The notes below the pieces were generated by a model. The model saw only the letters and a program-made list of their open reading frames with translations, made no database searches and was not told the origin of the DNA. A stretch of DNA of 64,000 nucleotides. Origin: Pricia antarctica (GTDB lineage Bacteria; Bacteroidota; Bacteroidia; Flavobacteriales; Flavobacteriaceae). The position numbers and the translations under genes were made by a program. Shown here piece by piece: positions 41,099 to 48,688 of this stretch. The DNA is taken from positions 148,362 to 212,361 of the forward strand of contig NZ_FNAO01000009.1 of NCBI RefSeq assembly GCF_900101815.1, read 5' to 3'. Numbering within the stretch: position 1 is the stretch's first letter; the number at the start of each line of letters is the position of its first letter.

Positions 41099-42733
41099 CT
41101 AATAATTGGATTGTTTCCGCCGTTTGATTCGAGCGAGGTAGTCCCTTGGCTTTATTTTCAGAAACTTTTCGAAAGCCCTATTGAACGCCCTCAAGGATGT
41201 AAATCCGTAAAGTTTGGCAATGTGTTCCAGTGTATAGATCGATATTTCCGGATTATCGGCCATATCACCGAATGCATAACGGGCGCGTAGACCGTTTATA
41301 TAGTTGCTATAGCCCTTTTTGTATGTGTTCAAATAATTGGAGAGGTACGCATTATTTGTGTGCGCTGCGGATGAAAGCTTTTGGAGTGACATCGTGGGCT
41401 CCAAGAAATGGTCGTTTGCCTCGAACTTTTGGAAGAACCTGTCGAACTGGTCTTTAAGCTCTGTAGATAATGTGTTTCTATTTTGGTCTACGACCGGTTT
41501 AGGACCATGGATCGTCCTTAAATAATTCCCCGGATTTCCGATCGCTTCCCTTAGCCGCCTTTTCTGTTGGAAAGAACGTCTTAGGAAAAATATAACGGAC
41601 GCTATGAATAAAACCGAAAGCCCAATGATCGTGTAGGTCAAATTCCTTTTGGTGGCCCGGTCGGTACGAAGCCGGTTTCTTCTTTCCATAAGCAACGGCA
41701 GATCATAATCCGTATCGACCCTTGAAATAAGCCCCTTGGATTTGGATCCGAGGATACTGTCTGCCACCATAAACTTTTCTATGTAGGCCAATTGTTCCCC
41801 GTTTTGGTCCTTTCTTTTCGCGTTCTCGTAGAGCCTGTAATACACGTTTTTTATTTCGGGAAAATAAATTTGCGGTTCTTGGTCCAGGGACGAGATTTCC
41901 TTAAAATAATAAAGGGTACTATCGGCATTGCCCATTGCCTCGTGGGCAAGCGCGGTATAGTAATATGAACTGCCCAGGTCTATCGTGTCCGCGGACAGGG
42001 CCCTTGACTTTTGAAGGCTGTCCAATGCCCTTTTTAGGTTTCCCTTCATATATTGCGAAACACCGTTGAGCCTTAAAAGGGATGCATAATGAAACGTATC
42101 CTTTTCCAGTAGGGCTTCATGGATTCCGATAGTACTATAATAGGAAAGGGAATCGATATTTTCCAGTCCATAATGGCAATTGGCAAGGTTAAAATAAAGC
42201 CCCAAACTATCCTCCGGACCCAATTGGGCATATCGATGGTATAAGGCAAGGGATTCGGAAAAGTCCCCGGCCATAAATTTGATCGCCGCCAGGGCGCTTG
42301 TCGTGGCCCTAATATAATACCCGTTGTTGGTCTCGATGCTCAGTCTTCTGGCCTTCAGGTAAAAAGCCAAAGCTCTTGTAAAATCATTGTTGTCATAGAA
42401 ATAATGATCGCCGTTCGTGGTCAGACCAAAAATTTCCTCCGTATTGTTCAGCCCTTTGGTCGAATATTCCAATGAGTCGAGATAGGGTAGATTATTTGGA
42501 TGGCTGCGGTAAAGATAATTACCGTAATGCCCCCATGAGACCGCCGAAGAATCTTTTTCCATGCGTGCCCGTTCGGTCAGATAATCGGACAGGGCTATCG
42601 CATCGGAACTGTCCCTTTGCCGATATATAAAATCCATTATCCGGGGCAAGGGCTCATCCTTTAACGTATCGTTTTGCCCCCAGATCTGCCATGAAGAACA
42701 GATTAAAAAAGTTAAGACCGGTATCTTTAGCAT
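41099..42733 (-). CDS. Membrane-anchored TPR/AraC-family transcriptional regulator
   Basis: 544 aa. Signal sequence at residues 1-20 (ends IWGQ), an exported TPR-rich region (about 50-330), a membrane helix at 364-385 (NLTYTIIGLSVLFIASVIFF), then a cytoplasmic AraC helix-turn-helix at the C-terminus (LQKLSSAAHTNNAYLSNYLN, YTLEHIAKLYGFTSLRAFNR, KIKPRDYLARIK). This architecture is a one-protein transmembrane sensor-regulator common in flavobacteria. Its ATG overlaps the end of a C39-peptidase-like frame, so it belongs to a small operon. It may sense a peptide or cell signal and control the element or its cargo. Confidence 0.88.
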   Translation of the reverse strand: MLKIPVLTFLICSSWQIWGQNDTLKDEPLPRIMDFIYRQRDSSDAIALSDYLTERARMEKDSSAVSWGHYGNYLYRSHPNNLPYLDSLEYSTKGLNNTEEIFGLTTNGDHYFYDNNDFTRALAFYLKARRLSIETNNGYYIRATTSALAAIKFMAGDFSESLALYHRYAQLGPEDSLGLYFNLANCHYGLENIDSLSYYSTIGIHEALLEKDTFHYASLLRLNGVSQYMKGNLKRALDSLQKSRALSADTIDLGSSYYYTALAHEAMGNADSTLYYFKEISSLDQEPQIYFPEIKNVYYRLYENAKRKDQNGEQLAYIEKFMVADSILGSKSKGLISRVDTDYDLPLLMERRNRLRTDRATKRNLTYTIIGLSVLFIASVIFFLRRSFQQKRRLREAIGNPGNYLRTIHGPKPVVDQNRNTLSTELKDQFDRFFQKFEANDHFLEPTMSLQKLSSAAHTNNAYLSNYLNTYKKGYSNYINGLRARYAFGDMADNPEISIYTLEHIAKLYGFTSLRAFNRAFEKFLKIKPRDYLARIKRRKQSNY

Positions 42734-42945
42734 GTCCTGGGTATTGTGGAACCGTCAATTACAATATCTTCGATATCGTCGAACAGTTCTAAAAATATAT
42801 CCGTGTTTTTGGTCTGCCCTACCCGTTCCCGTATTTCGGCAATGTCCCGCTATACCCCTAACTGCATCATGACCATGGCCAGGGATGGAGCTCCGCAGTC
42901 CATGGCATCAAACTGTGCTTGTGACGGATATGTAGTATAAAACAT
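42727..42945 (-). pseudogene. C39-peptidase-like small protein with an in-frame TAG
   Basis: 73 codons from ATG 42943-42945 to TAA 42727-42729. The first part reads YPSQAQFDAMDCGAPSLAMV, matching the Cys motif of C39 (bacteriocin-processing) peptidases, where DCGPxxLAM carries the catalytic Cys. Codon 32 is TAG (42850-42852). The same frame continues with RDIAEIRERVGQTKNTDIFL and ends overlapping the ATG of the AraC/TPR gene. Only the N-terminal third of a C39 domain is present, so this is probably the decayed start of a peptidase or ABC exporter gene. Confidence 0.45.
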
Positions 42946-43271
42946 AAGTTGAAAAATAGTCGCCGCCGTTTACCACGATAAGATAATACGCACAGACCGT
43001 TATTACATATAAAATGGGTAGAATGCCCAATATCAGGGATGAGATGACCTTTTTATAAAAAAACTAAACCTTGATCCGTCAATTTCATCGAACAAAATTG
43101 TTACGGACCACTGGCTTAAAATCACTCCGAACACTGGATTTTTGAATACAACTACATGCCATTTTATAAAACAGGATTCCAATTTATTAAACCGTATTTC
43201 TTCGATTTTCGGTTGCCCGATTCGGGTCATATATTTAACTCATCTACTCAAAGACCAAAATTCGCTAGGAG
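42946..43271. other. Gap with possible small membrane-protein remnant
   Basis: 326 nt between the C39-like frame and rteC. On the minus strand a frame without ATG reads KKVISSLILGILPILYVITV and onward, a hydrophobic helix that ends inside the C39-like gene. It may be a decayed small membrane protein. The rteC promoter must also lie here; none was identified. Confidence 0.3.
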
Positions 43272-44117
43272 ATGCCTTACAAAGAATTGTTGTCCGATTT
43301 CGAAAAAAGATTAAAGGAACTGCAGAGGGCGGCTTCAAGTCCGTTGAAGGAGGCCATGGCCGGCATCCAAATTTGTAACACTGCCCTTTCCGATTTCCGG
43401 GAAGCGGTAGCGGAACACGGATTTAAAAACAGGGAAGCCGAGATCCATTTCTTTAAAAACGTGAAGAGCGGACCCCTTCGTTTTTTGATATATTTCACGG
43501 AGGTACGCTCCTGTGAAATGAAAATGCCCAAGTGGGGGTTAAAGTCCAAACTAGAATTTATCGAGGCGGAAATCAACAGGATCAACTCTTTCTTCGACCA
43601 TAACCTGGACTTTCAACTTTACATGGAAAATGGAGGTTCTGAAAAGGACGAAGGATACTTTACACGCAAACATCTTAAGGACCAACCTTTAACCACATCG
43701 TACCCTTATTTTAGAGACCCGTTGTTCAACACTTCACATGACGAGTTATGGGCGATGGTAAAAGGCTTCGGACTATATGGGAATTTTTTGGGAAAATTAA
43801 AGGTCCAATTGACCGATACGGCAAACCAAACACCGAGCTCGCTCGAAACACCACATCCTCCCTTTCGTTTCACCATGCCCCCTACGGCGGCCATGGAATT
43901 TATATACGCCTTCAAGGAACTAAGGGCTTTCAACCATGGCAATTTCGATATCAAACCTTTCACGGACTATTTCTGCCAGGTGTTCGGTATCGAGATAAAG
44001 GACCCATACGGTCTTTTTGTACAGATAACCAATCGCAAGACCAAACGGGCCAAGTACATCCAAATGCTCCTGGACGCCTTTCTAAATTCGTTGGAAAGAC
44101 GCGACGGATATTCATAG
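43272..44117 (+). CDS. rteC: RteC-domain regulator of conjugative element excision
   Basis: 281 aa, the usual RteC length. Family features: an N-terminal helical part, LRFLIYFTEVRSCEMKMP, INRINSFFDHNLDFQLYMEN and the C-terminal FQLTMPPTAAMEFIYA-type segment, seen here as RFTMPPTAAMEFIYAFKELR. In CTnDOT, RteC activates the excision operon. Its presence next to the integrase end and the tra region marks this DNA as a CTnDOT-like ICE. No RteA/RteB two-component pair is seen nearby. Confidence 0.85.
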   Translation: MPYKELLSDFEKRLKELQRAASSPLKEAMAGIQICNTALSDFREAVAEHGFKNREAEIHFFKNVKSGPLRFLIYFTEVRSCEMKMPKWGLKSKLEFIEAEINRINSFFDHNLDFQLYMENGGSEKDEGYFTRKHLKDQPLTTSYPYFRDPLFNTSHDELWAMVKGFGLYGNFLGKLKVQLTDTANQTPSSLETPHPPFRFTMPPTAAMEFIYAFKELRAFNHGNFDIKPFTDYFCQVFGIEIKDPYGLFVQITNRKTKRAKYIQMLLDAFLNSLERRDGYS

Positions 44118-44339
44118 CGTACGTATATACCCTATAGTTTATTATATCATCCATTCTATTGAATTCCCTTGCTCTTCTTTGACGTGGATTGTACCGAATT
44201 AGGGCGATTTGGTGCAGACGTCGGACCCCGACAAATTTATATCCTCCATTTATATACCCTATAAAAAAGTCCGGCGGTCCTGCCCAAATTTGCCGAAGAA
44301 GGATTTTAAAAGGATCCGGATGAACTAAAATCGATCAAA

Positions 44340-44630
44340 ATGCCAGCAGCGATTATCACTACCGATGACCTACATGAATTTAAATTGGAGCTCTTTGAAC
44401 GGATACGGGAAATCCTATTGGAAAAAGCCGTGGAGGAAAAGAACAAGACATGGCTCCGCTCAAAGGATGTCATGGGGCTGCTAAAGATCAGCCATGGAAC
44501 GCTCCAGAACCTTAGGAACAACGATACCATCCCCAGCCATAAGATCGAGGGCCTGATCTTTTACGATGCCCACGAGATCGATAAGATCTTAATGGACAAC
44601 AGAACCATTAAGCATTCCCGGGACCGATGA
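44340..44630 (+). CDS. Helix-turn-helix (MerR/excisionase-type) DNA-binding protein
   Basis: 96 aa. The N-terminal 40 residues form a helix (FKLELFERIREILLEKAVEE). The rest is an HTH_17-type winged helix (LRSKDVMGLLKISHGTLQNL, then IPSHKIEGLIFYDAHEIDKI). Proteins of this size next to replication or integration genes act as excisionases or repressors. It overlaps the next gene by 4 nt, so it is cotranslated with the replication-like module. Confidence 0.82.
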   Translation: MPAAIITTDDLHEFKLELFERIREILLEKAVEEKNKTWLRSKDVMGLLKISHGTLQNLRNNDTIPSHKIEGLIFYDAHEIDKILMDNRTIKHSRDR

Positions 44631-45296
44631 ACTACATAAAGCACCTGAACGCCGCCTTCCGTAAAATGTATTCGGATTCCCGCCTTCACAGCGGCCATAT
44701 CAGCCTGTACATGGCCCTCTTTTTCTATTGGAACCTGCAACCGTTTCGCCGACGGTTTCTATGCCAACCGTATCGAGATCATGAAGATGGCAAAGATCGG
44801 TTCACGAACTACCTATCATCGGTTGATCAAAGAGCTTTCCACGTGGGAATATATCGAGTACCTGCCCACCCAGAACCCGAACCGAAAAACAACGGTCAGA
44901 ATGTCCCATATATGTACCGACAGTAGTACAGAAACGGGACTTAACGGTACACTTATGGAACGTTACTGTCCCAAAAATGTACTATCTACCTTATATAATA
45001 AACAAAACAAACAATATAAACTCTCTAAGAGAAAGCCGAAAAATGAATTTGAAGTCTTTGATTTTTTTAAAAGAAAAAAATGGCCGGCCATGGAGGCCAA
45101 AAAGTTCTACAACCACTATCAAGGGATCGGCTGGAAAATAGGCGGCAAGGTGCCGATCGAGGATTGGACGGCGATCGCCGGGAACTGGATGCTAAAGGCC
45201 GATGAAATAAAAAAAACGGCGCCGCTCAAAATAGTCCCGAAAACCGGGGACCATCTCATGACAAGCAATCAAAAAAATTATGGTGAACCCCTCTAA
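44627..45296 (+). pseudogene. DnaD-like/replication-module protein, frameshifted
   Basis: From ATG 44627 the frame reads MNYIKHLNAAFRKMYSDSRL and onward to FFYWNL, then leaves the natural frame. If one base near 44738 is removed, it continues NRFADGFYANRIEIMKMAKI, then SRTTYHRLIKELSTWEYIEY and a C-terminal DnaD-type segment (GWKIGGKVPIEDWTAIAGNW), to 45296. The joined product would be about 222 aa. This kind of winged-helix plus DnaD-like protein often comes before a DnaC-like loader in Bacteroidota elements. Either a real 1-nt insertion or a sequencing error. It overlaps the ATPase gene by 17 nt. Confidence 0.7.
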
Positions 45297-45936
45297 AATA
45301 ACCGAAGGCGGCACGGTCCATTCCCTCGGGGAGTTCGACGGAAAAAAAGTGGACTACGATTTCGCGAAAATACTCGCGTATCTCAATGCCAAGGGCAAAC
45401 GGCTGTTCGGCCAAAAATTCCATATCTGGGAGGAAAACCTCGATATCGTCTACCGGTTGAGCGTGTATATGATCAAGGACACAGAGGCCTGCCAAAAGTT
45501 CGGGATCGACCCCGACAAGGGAATCCTGCTTACCGGTCCCGTCGGGTGCGGGAAGACAACCATCATGAAACTCATCAGGCACATAGTTCCCCATATCAGA
45601 CCCTATGAGATCATCCCGGCACGGAACATCACCTTCGGTTTCAACAACCTTGGCTACCGTATCATCGAGGATTACGGGAACAATAGCTTTTACTGTTTCG
45701 ACGATATCGGGGTGGAGCCCATCGGAAGGCACTTCGGAAAGGATTGCAACGTCATCGGTGAGATCCTGCTCTCGCGCCACGAAGTGTTCCTTAAAAGCCG
45801 CGTCAGGACCCACGGGACTACGAACCTCAATGCGGACGAACTGGAGGAAAGGTACGGCGAACGGGTACGGAGCCGGATGCGGGAAATGTTCAACCTGATC
45901 GCCTTTAAAAAGGACGCAAAGGACAAAAGGAAATAA
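45280..45936 (+). CDS. DnaC/IstB-like AAA+ ATPase (helicase-loader type)
   Basis: 218 aa. Walker A TGPVGCGKTT at 85-94, Walker B FYCFDDIGVEP near 145 and a sensor/Arg-finger region (GTTNLNADELEERYGERVRS). It resembles helicase loaders encoded on plasmids and conjugative elements. Together with the preceding HTH and DnaD-like genes it looks like a replication-initiation module, in line with ICEs that replicate as circles after excision. Confidence 0.84.
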   Translation: MVNPSKITEGGTVHSLGEFDGKKVDYDFAKILAYLNAKGKRLFGQKFHIWEENLDIVYRLSVYMIKDTEACQKFGIDPDKGILLTGPVGCGKTTIMKLIRHIVPHIRPYEIIPARNITFGFNNLGYRIIEDYGNNSFYCFDDIGVEPIGRHFGKDCNVIGEILLSRHEVFLKSRVRTHGTTNLNADELEERYGERVRSRMREMFNLIAFKKDAKDKRK

Positions 45937-45937
45937 T

Positions 45938-45954
45938 AACGGATTTCCGTTTTT
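45938..45954 (+). terminator. Short hairpin with T-tract after the ATPase gene
   Basis: AACGG-attt-CCGTT followed by TTT right after the stop codon. A short (5-bp) possible terminator of the HTH/DnaD/ATPase operon. Confidence 0.35.
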
Positions 45955-45981
45955 GCGGGAATATTAAAAACCAATACACTT

Positions 45982-47085
45982 ATGAAAATAGCCACTTTTA
46001 ACATCCAGAATTTGTTTTACCGGAACAGGGAACTCCTCCAAAAAAACCGATCGAAAAATGCGGCCGATTGGATAGCTGAACTGGACATGCTTTTACGAAA
46101 ATATCCCAAAGGTCGCGGAGATAGCAATCGGATCAACGATCTCTCCTGTCTTCTGGGTTTTGACAAAATGGAGGATATGCCCTATGCGATATTGAAGAAC
46201 AAAGCGGGAGAACTCTGTTTTACAAAACAGGGATTCCGGAACACGGCCAAAGCCTCCTTTTTGACCGATTGGGAAGGTTGGGTAAAAGTGGCGAACGGAC
46301 CGCTCCATGAAAAGGCCGTTTTCAGCAAAGCTTACGTAATCGCGGAAACCGACCCCGATGTCCTGATTCTTCAGGAAGTGGAGGACCGGGCCTCGCTGAT
46401 GGAGTTCAACACCGAATTTCTTCCTTTGCTCAAGATTTCCCCGTATCAGGAGGTAATGGCTTTCGAGACCAATGATCCGAGGGGCATGGGAATGGGATTA
46501 ATGCTCAAGAACGGTTATCGGTTGAACGGTGTAAAAAACCACCTTTACGATCTGGATGCGGACGGTCTTGCCCTGTTCAACATGGATTGCCAGGAATATG
46601 AGATCGGTACCCCCGATGGAGATACAATCTGGGTTCTGTCCAACCAGTTCTCGCTGGATGATGTGCAACGAAAAAAACAGGCCGAAAAGGTGGCCAAAAT
46701 CTACAACCGGATGCGATCGGAAGGCAAAATGGTACTGGTCTGCGGTACGCTCAACGACGTTTCGTATAGCCATGCCCTATCCCCGCTGATAAGGGAAACC
46801 GATCTGAAGGATATCAGCAGGCATGGACGGTTCAAAACGGATACCGATCAAGGCAGGGACGGCAGTTATTTCAGGTTGGGGGCCTATCGTCTCGGGGTAA
46901 ACATCAAACAAAAGGATTATTTACTTCTACCGCCGTACTGGTTCGAAAAAGTCCAAAAAGCCGGGATGAACAGAAAGGGGACTTGGCCGGATCGAAAACC
47001 CAATTGGGCGTTATATCCTTCGATCGGCGGAAAACATCATGCGGCCAGTGAACACCCATTGGTCTGGGGGGAAATCGATCTTTGA
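45982..47085 (+). CDS. Endonuclease/exonuclease/phosphatase (EEP) family protein
   Basis: 367 aa. N-terminal MKIATFNIQNLFYRNRELL with the family Asn, metal-binding Glu in ILQEVEDRASL, the central strand WVLSNQFSLDD, and C-terminal HAASEHPLVWGEIDL with the catalytic His. No signal peptide. Family members cut DNA/RNA or phosphodiesters. Its place between the replication-like module and the amidase suggests a DNA-processing role in the element, but it is not a relaxase. Confidence 0.82.
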   Translation: MKIATFNIQNLFYRNRELLQKNRSKNAADWIAELDMLLRKYPKGRGDSNRINDLSCLLGFDKMEDMPYAILKNKAGELCFTKQGFRNTAKASFLTDWEGWVKVANGPLHEKAVFSKAYVIAETDPDVLILQEVEDRASLMEFNTEFLPLLKISPYQEVMAFETNDPRGMGMGLMLKNGYRLNGVKNHLYDLDADGLALFNMDCQEYEIGTPDGDTIWVLSNQFSLDDVQRKKQAEKVAKIYNRMRSEGKMVLVCGTLNDVSYSHALSPLIRETDLKDISRHGRFKTDTDQGRDGSYFRLGAYRLGVNIKQKDYLLLPPYWFEKVQKAGMNRKGTWPDRKPNWALYPSIGGKHHAASEHPLVWGEIDL

Positions 47086-47267
47086 GTTATTGAAAACCAC
47101 CTTTTTGCGCGTTAACTAAGTTTCCACAAATTGTAAGGTAAATAGATGTCCAATGAAGATACTTGCCGTTGAAAACGGATTACTTTTTCCTTTTCAATAG
47201 TCGCCATATGGTCCCTGTAAATTCTACTAATATCGATTTTAACAACCGGGCCAATGTTTTTGTAATT

Positions 47268-47900
47268 TCAATCATGGTAGAAGTATTTTACAAGTGTTTC
47301 CAATACTAAAAGCGCATAGGCGGAGATACTTGATTTTTTATCGTTATGCTCCGCCTCTTCCGCATTCGACAAAAACCCCAGTTCCAACAAAACACCGGGG
47401 CAATTCCCGGTTTCACGGAGCACCTGAAAGTTACCGTATTTGATTCCCCGGTTTTTAAGCCCCAGCTTTTGGTTCAGTCCGGCCGTGAACGATCCGGCCA
47501 GACGAGCGGCTTTTCCATTACCCCGTTTTATATAGACCTCAATGCCCTGGGCCTCATTTCGGATGGCTTGGTTACAATGGATGGAAACAAAGACATCGGC
47601 CTTTAGGGCATTGGCAAGTTTCGTCCTGTTTCCCAAGGAAATCAACGTATCGGTATACCGTGTGGAATAAATTGCCAGACTGTCCCCGAACATTTCCCTA
47701 TTCAATCGGAGTACTTCCGCCGCTATCTTAAAAACCACATCTTTTTCCCTGACCCCGTTGATTCCGGTGGCACCGGAATCCGTTCCCCCGTGCCCCGGGT
47801 CGATCACGATAATCGGCCGTTGATATTTTTCTTGCCCGAAAGCATCGTGAAAACCAACCGGAACGATCCAGATAAAAAAACAAAACCAAATTCCCTTCAT
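47268..47900 (-). CDS. N-acetylmuramoyl-L-alanine amidase (Amidase_3)
   Basis: 210 aa from MKGIWFCFFIWIVPVG, which is a signal peptide (an ATG ten codons earlier is possible). Zinc and catalytic motifs: VIDPGHGGTDSGATG, DVFVSIHCNQAI and GVLLELGFLSNAEE. It cleaves the peptide stem from peptidoglycan in the periplasm. ICEs commonly encode a wall hydrolase to let the mating channel pass; it lies next to the tra operon but on the opposite strand. Confidence 0.9.
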   Translation of the reverse strand: MKGIWFCFFIWIVPVGFHDAFGQEKYQRPIIVIDPGHGGTDSGATGINGVREKDVVFKIAAEVLRLNREMFGDSLAIYSTRYTDTLISLGNRTKLANALKADVFVSIHCNQAIRNEAQGIEVYIKRGNGKAARLAGSFTAGLNQKLGLKNRGIKYGNFQVLRETGNCPGVLLELGFLSNAEEAEHNDKKSSISAYALLVLETLVKYFYHD

Positions 47901-48119
47901 CGCATGAAATTTTAACTGCGTGTTGCACAATTTTCATCGATTTCCGCGAACGGCTTAGAATCCGTGAAATTTTAACGCTTCGGACTGTTAATTTTTCGTC
48001 GATTCTCTGGATTCCCTCCCATCCTTTGGAAATTCCACAAGTATTAGCGAACGGCAATCGGTTGTTCGCCTAGACACATCAATAATTAACCGCGGATTTG
48101 ATCCGCAAAACAAACAGTT

Positions 48120-48407
48120 ATGAAAAACCGGACCAAAATGCTTTTGCTGTTATTGTTGGCAACGGTGCCTACCTACGCCCAAATCGGCGGGATCGAGGAT
48201 TCCGTTAACGAGATTTCCGATACCATTAGGGTAATTTTCCCGATTATCCTCGGGGTTATTTTCCTTGTGGGCTTTTTGTTCAACGCCGGGCATTTCTTCG
48301 GTGAAAACGCCGACTTGAAAAAAGGTATTACCCGCGTACTGGTCTTTGTACTGATCGCCGGCGCGGTGGTCGGTATCTTCACCTATCTCATAACCCTTGT
48401 CGTATAA
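48120..48407 (+). CDS. traE: TraE-like conjugative transposon protein (VirB2-type pilin)
   Basis: 95 aa with a signal peptide (to about TYAQ) and two hydrophobic helices (VIFPIILGVIFLVGFLFNAG and ITRVLVFVLIAGAVVGIFTY), the layout of DUF4134/TraE of CTnDOT-type elements, probably equivalent to the VirB2 pilin. First gene of the mating-pair operon. Stop and start overlap with traF (TAATG). Confidence 0.82.
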   Translation: MKNRTKMLLLLLLATVPTYAQIGGIEDSVNEISDTIRVIFPIILGVIFLVGFLFNAGHFFGENADLKKGITRVLVFVLIAGAVVGIFTYLITLVV

Positions 48408-48688
48408 TGAAGGATTATAAAGTATATCGCAACATTCGCAAGCGGGCATTGATATATGGGCTTCCCGTCTCCTTGTTCGCCTTGCAGATGTTAGGGGTTA
48501 TCGGCTCGCTGTTGGTAATCATATTTTCCTTTGGCCTGTTTTTGGTCATCGGAGCGGTAAGCGTAAACCTTACGCTGTACTTCATCCTTTTGAAGTTGAC
48601 CCACCAGCCCCATCTATTACATTTCGCCAAGGTCTTTCCCTCGGCCATTTCCAACAAGAAAACCTCCCCTTTACATTATGAGGATTAA
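48407..48688 (+). CDS. traF: TraF-like protein (VirB3-type, DUF4133)
   Basis: 93 aa, basic N-terminus (MKDYKVYRNIRKRALIYGLP) followed by two membrane helices (residues about 22-60), then a short tail. Typical of TraF/VirB3 inner-membrane proteins that bind the VirB4 ATPase. It overlaps traG by 11 nt, so the two are cotranslated. Confidence 0.8.
   Translation: MKDYKVYRNIRKRALIYGLPVSLFALQMLGVIGSLLVIIFSFGLFLVIGAVSVNLTLYFILLKLTHQPHLLHFAKVFPSAISNKKTSPLHYED

Noticed and set aside
41230..41525. Two open frames antisense to the AraC/TPR regulator HTH region
   Set aside because: No protein features; sense strand encodes a clear AraC domain.
45280..45936. IS21 IstB transposition helper
   Set aside because: No IstA transposase or IS21 ends nearby; the neighbours indicate a replication-type module.
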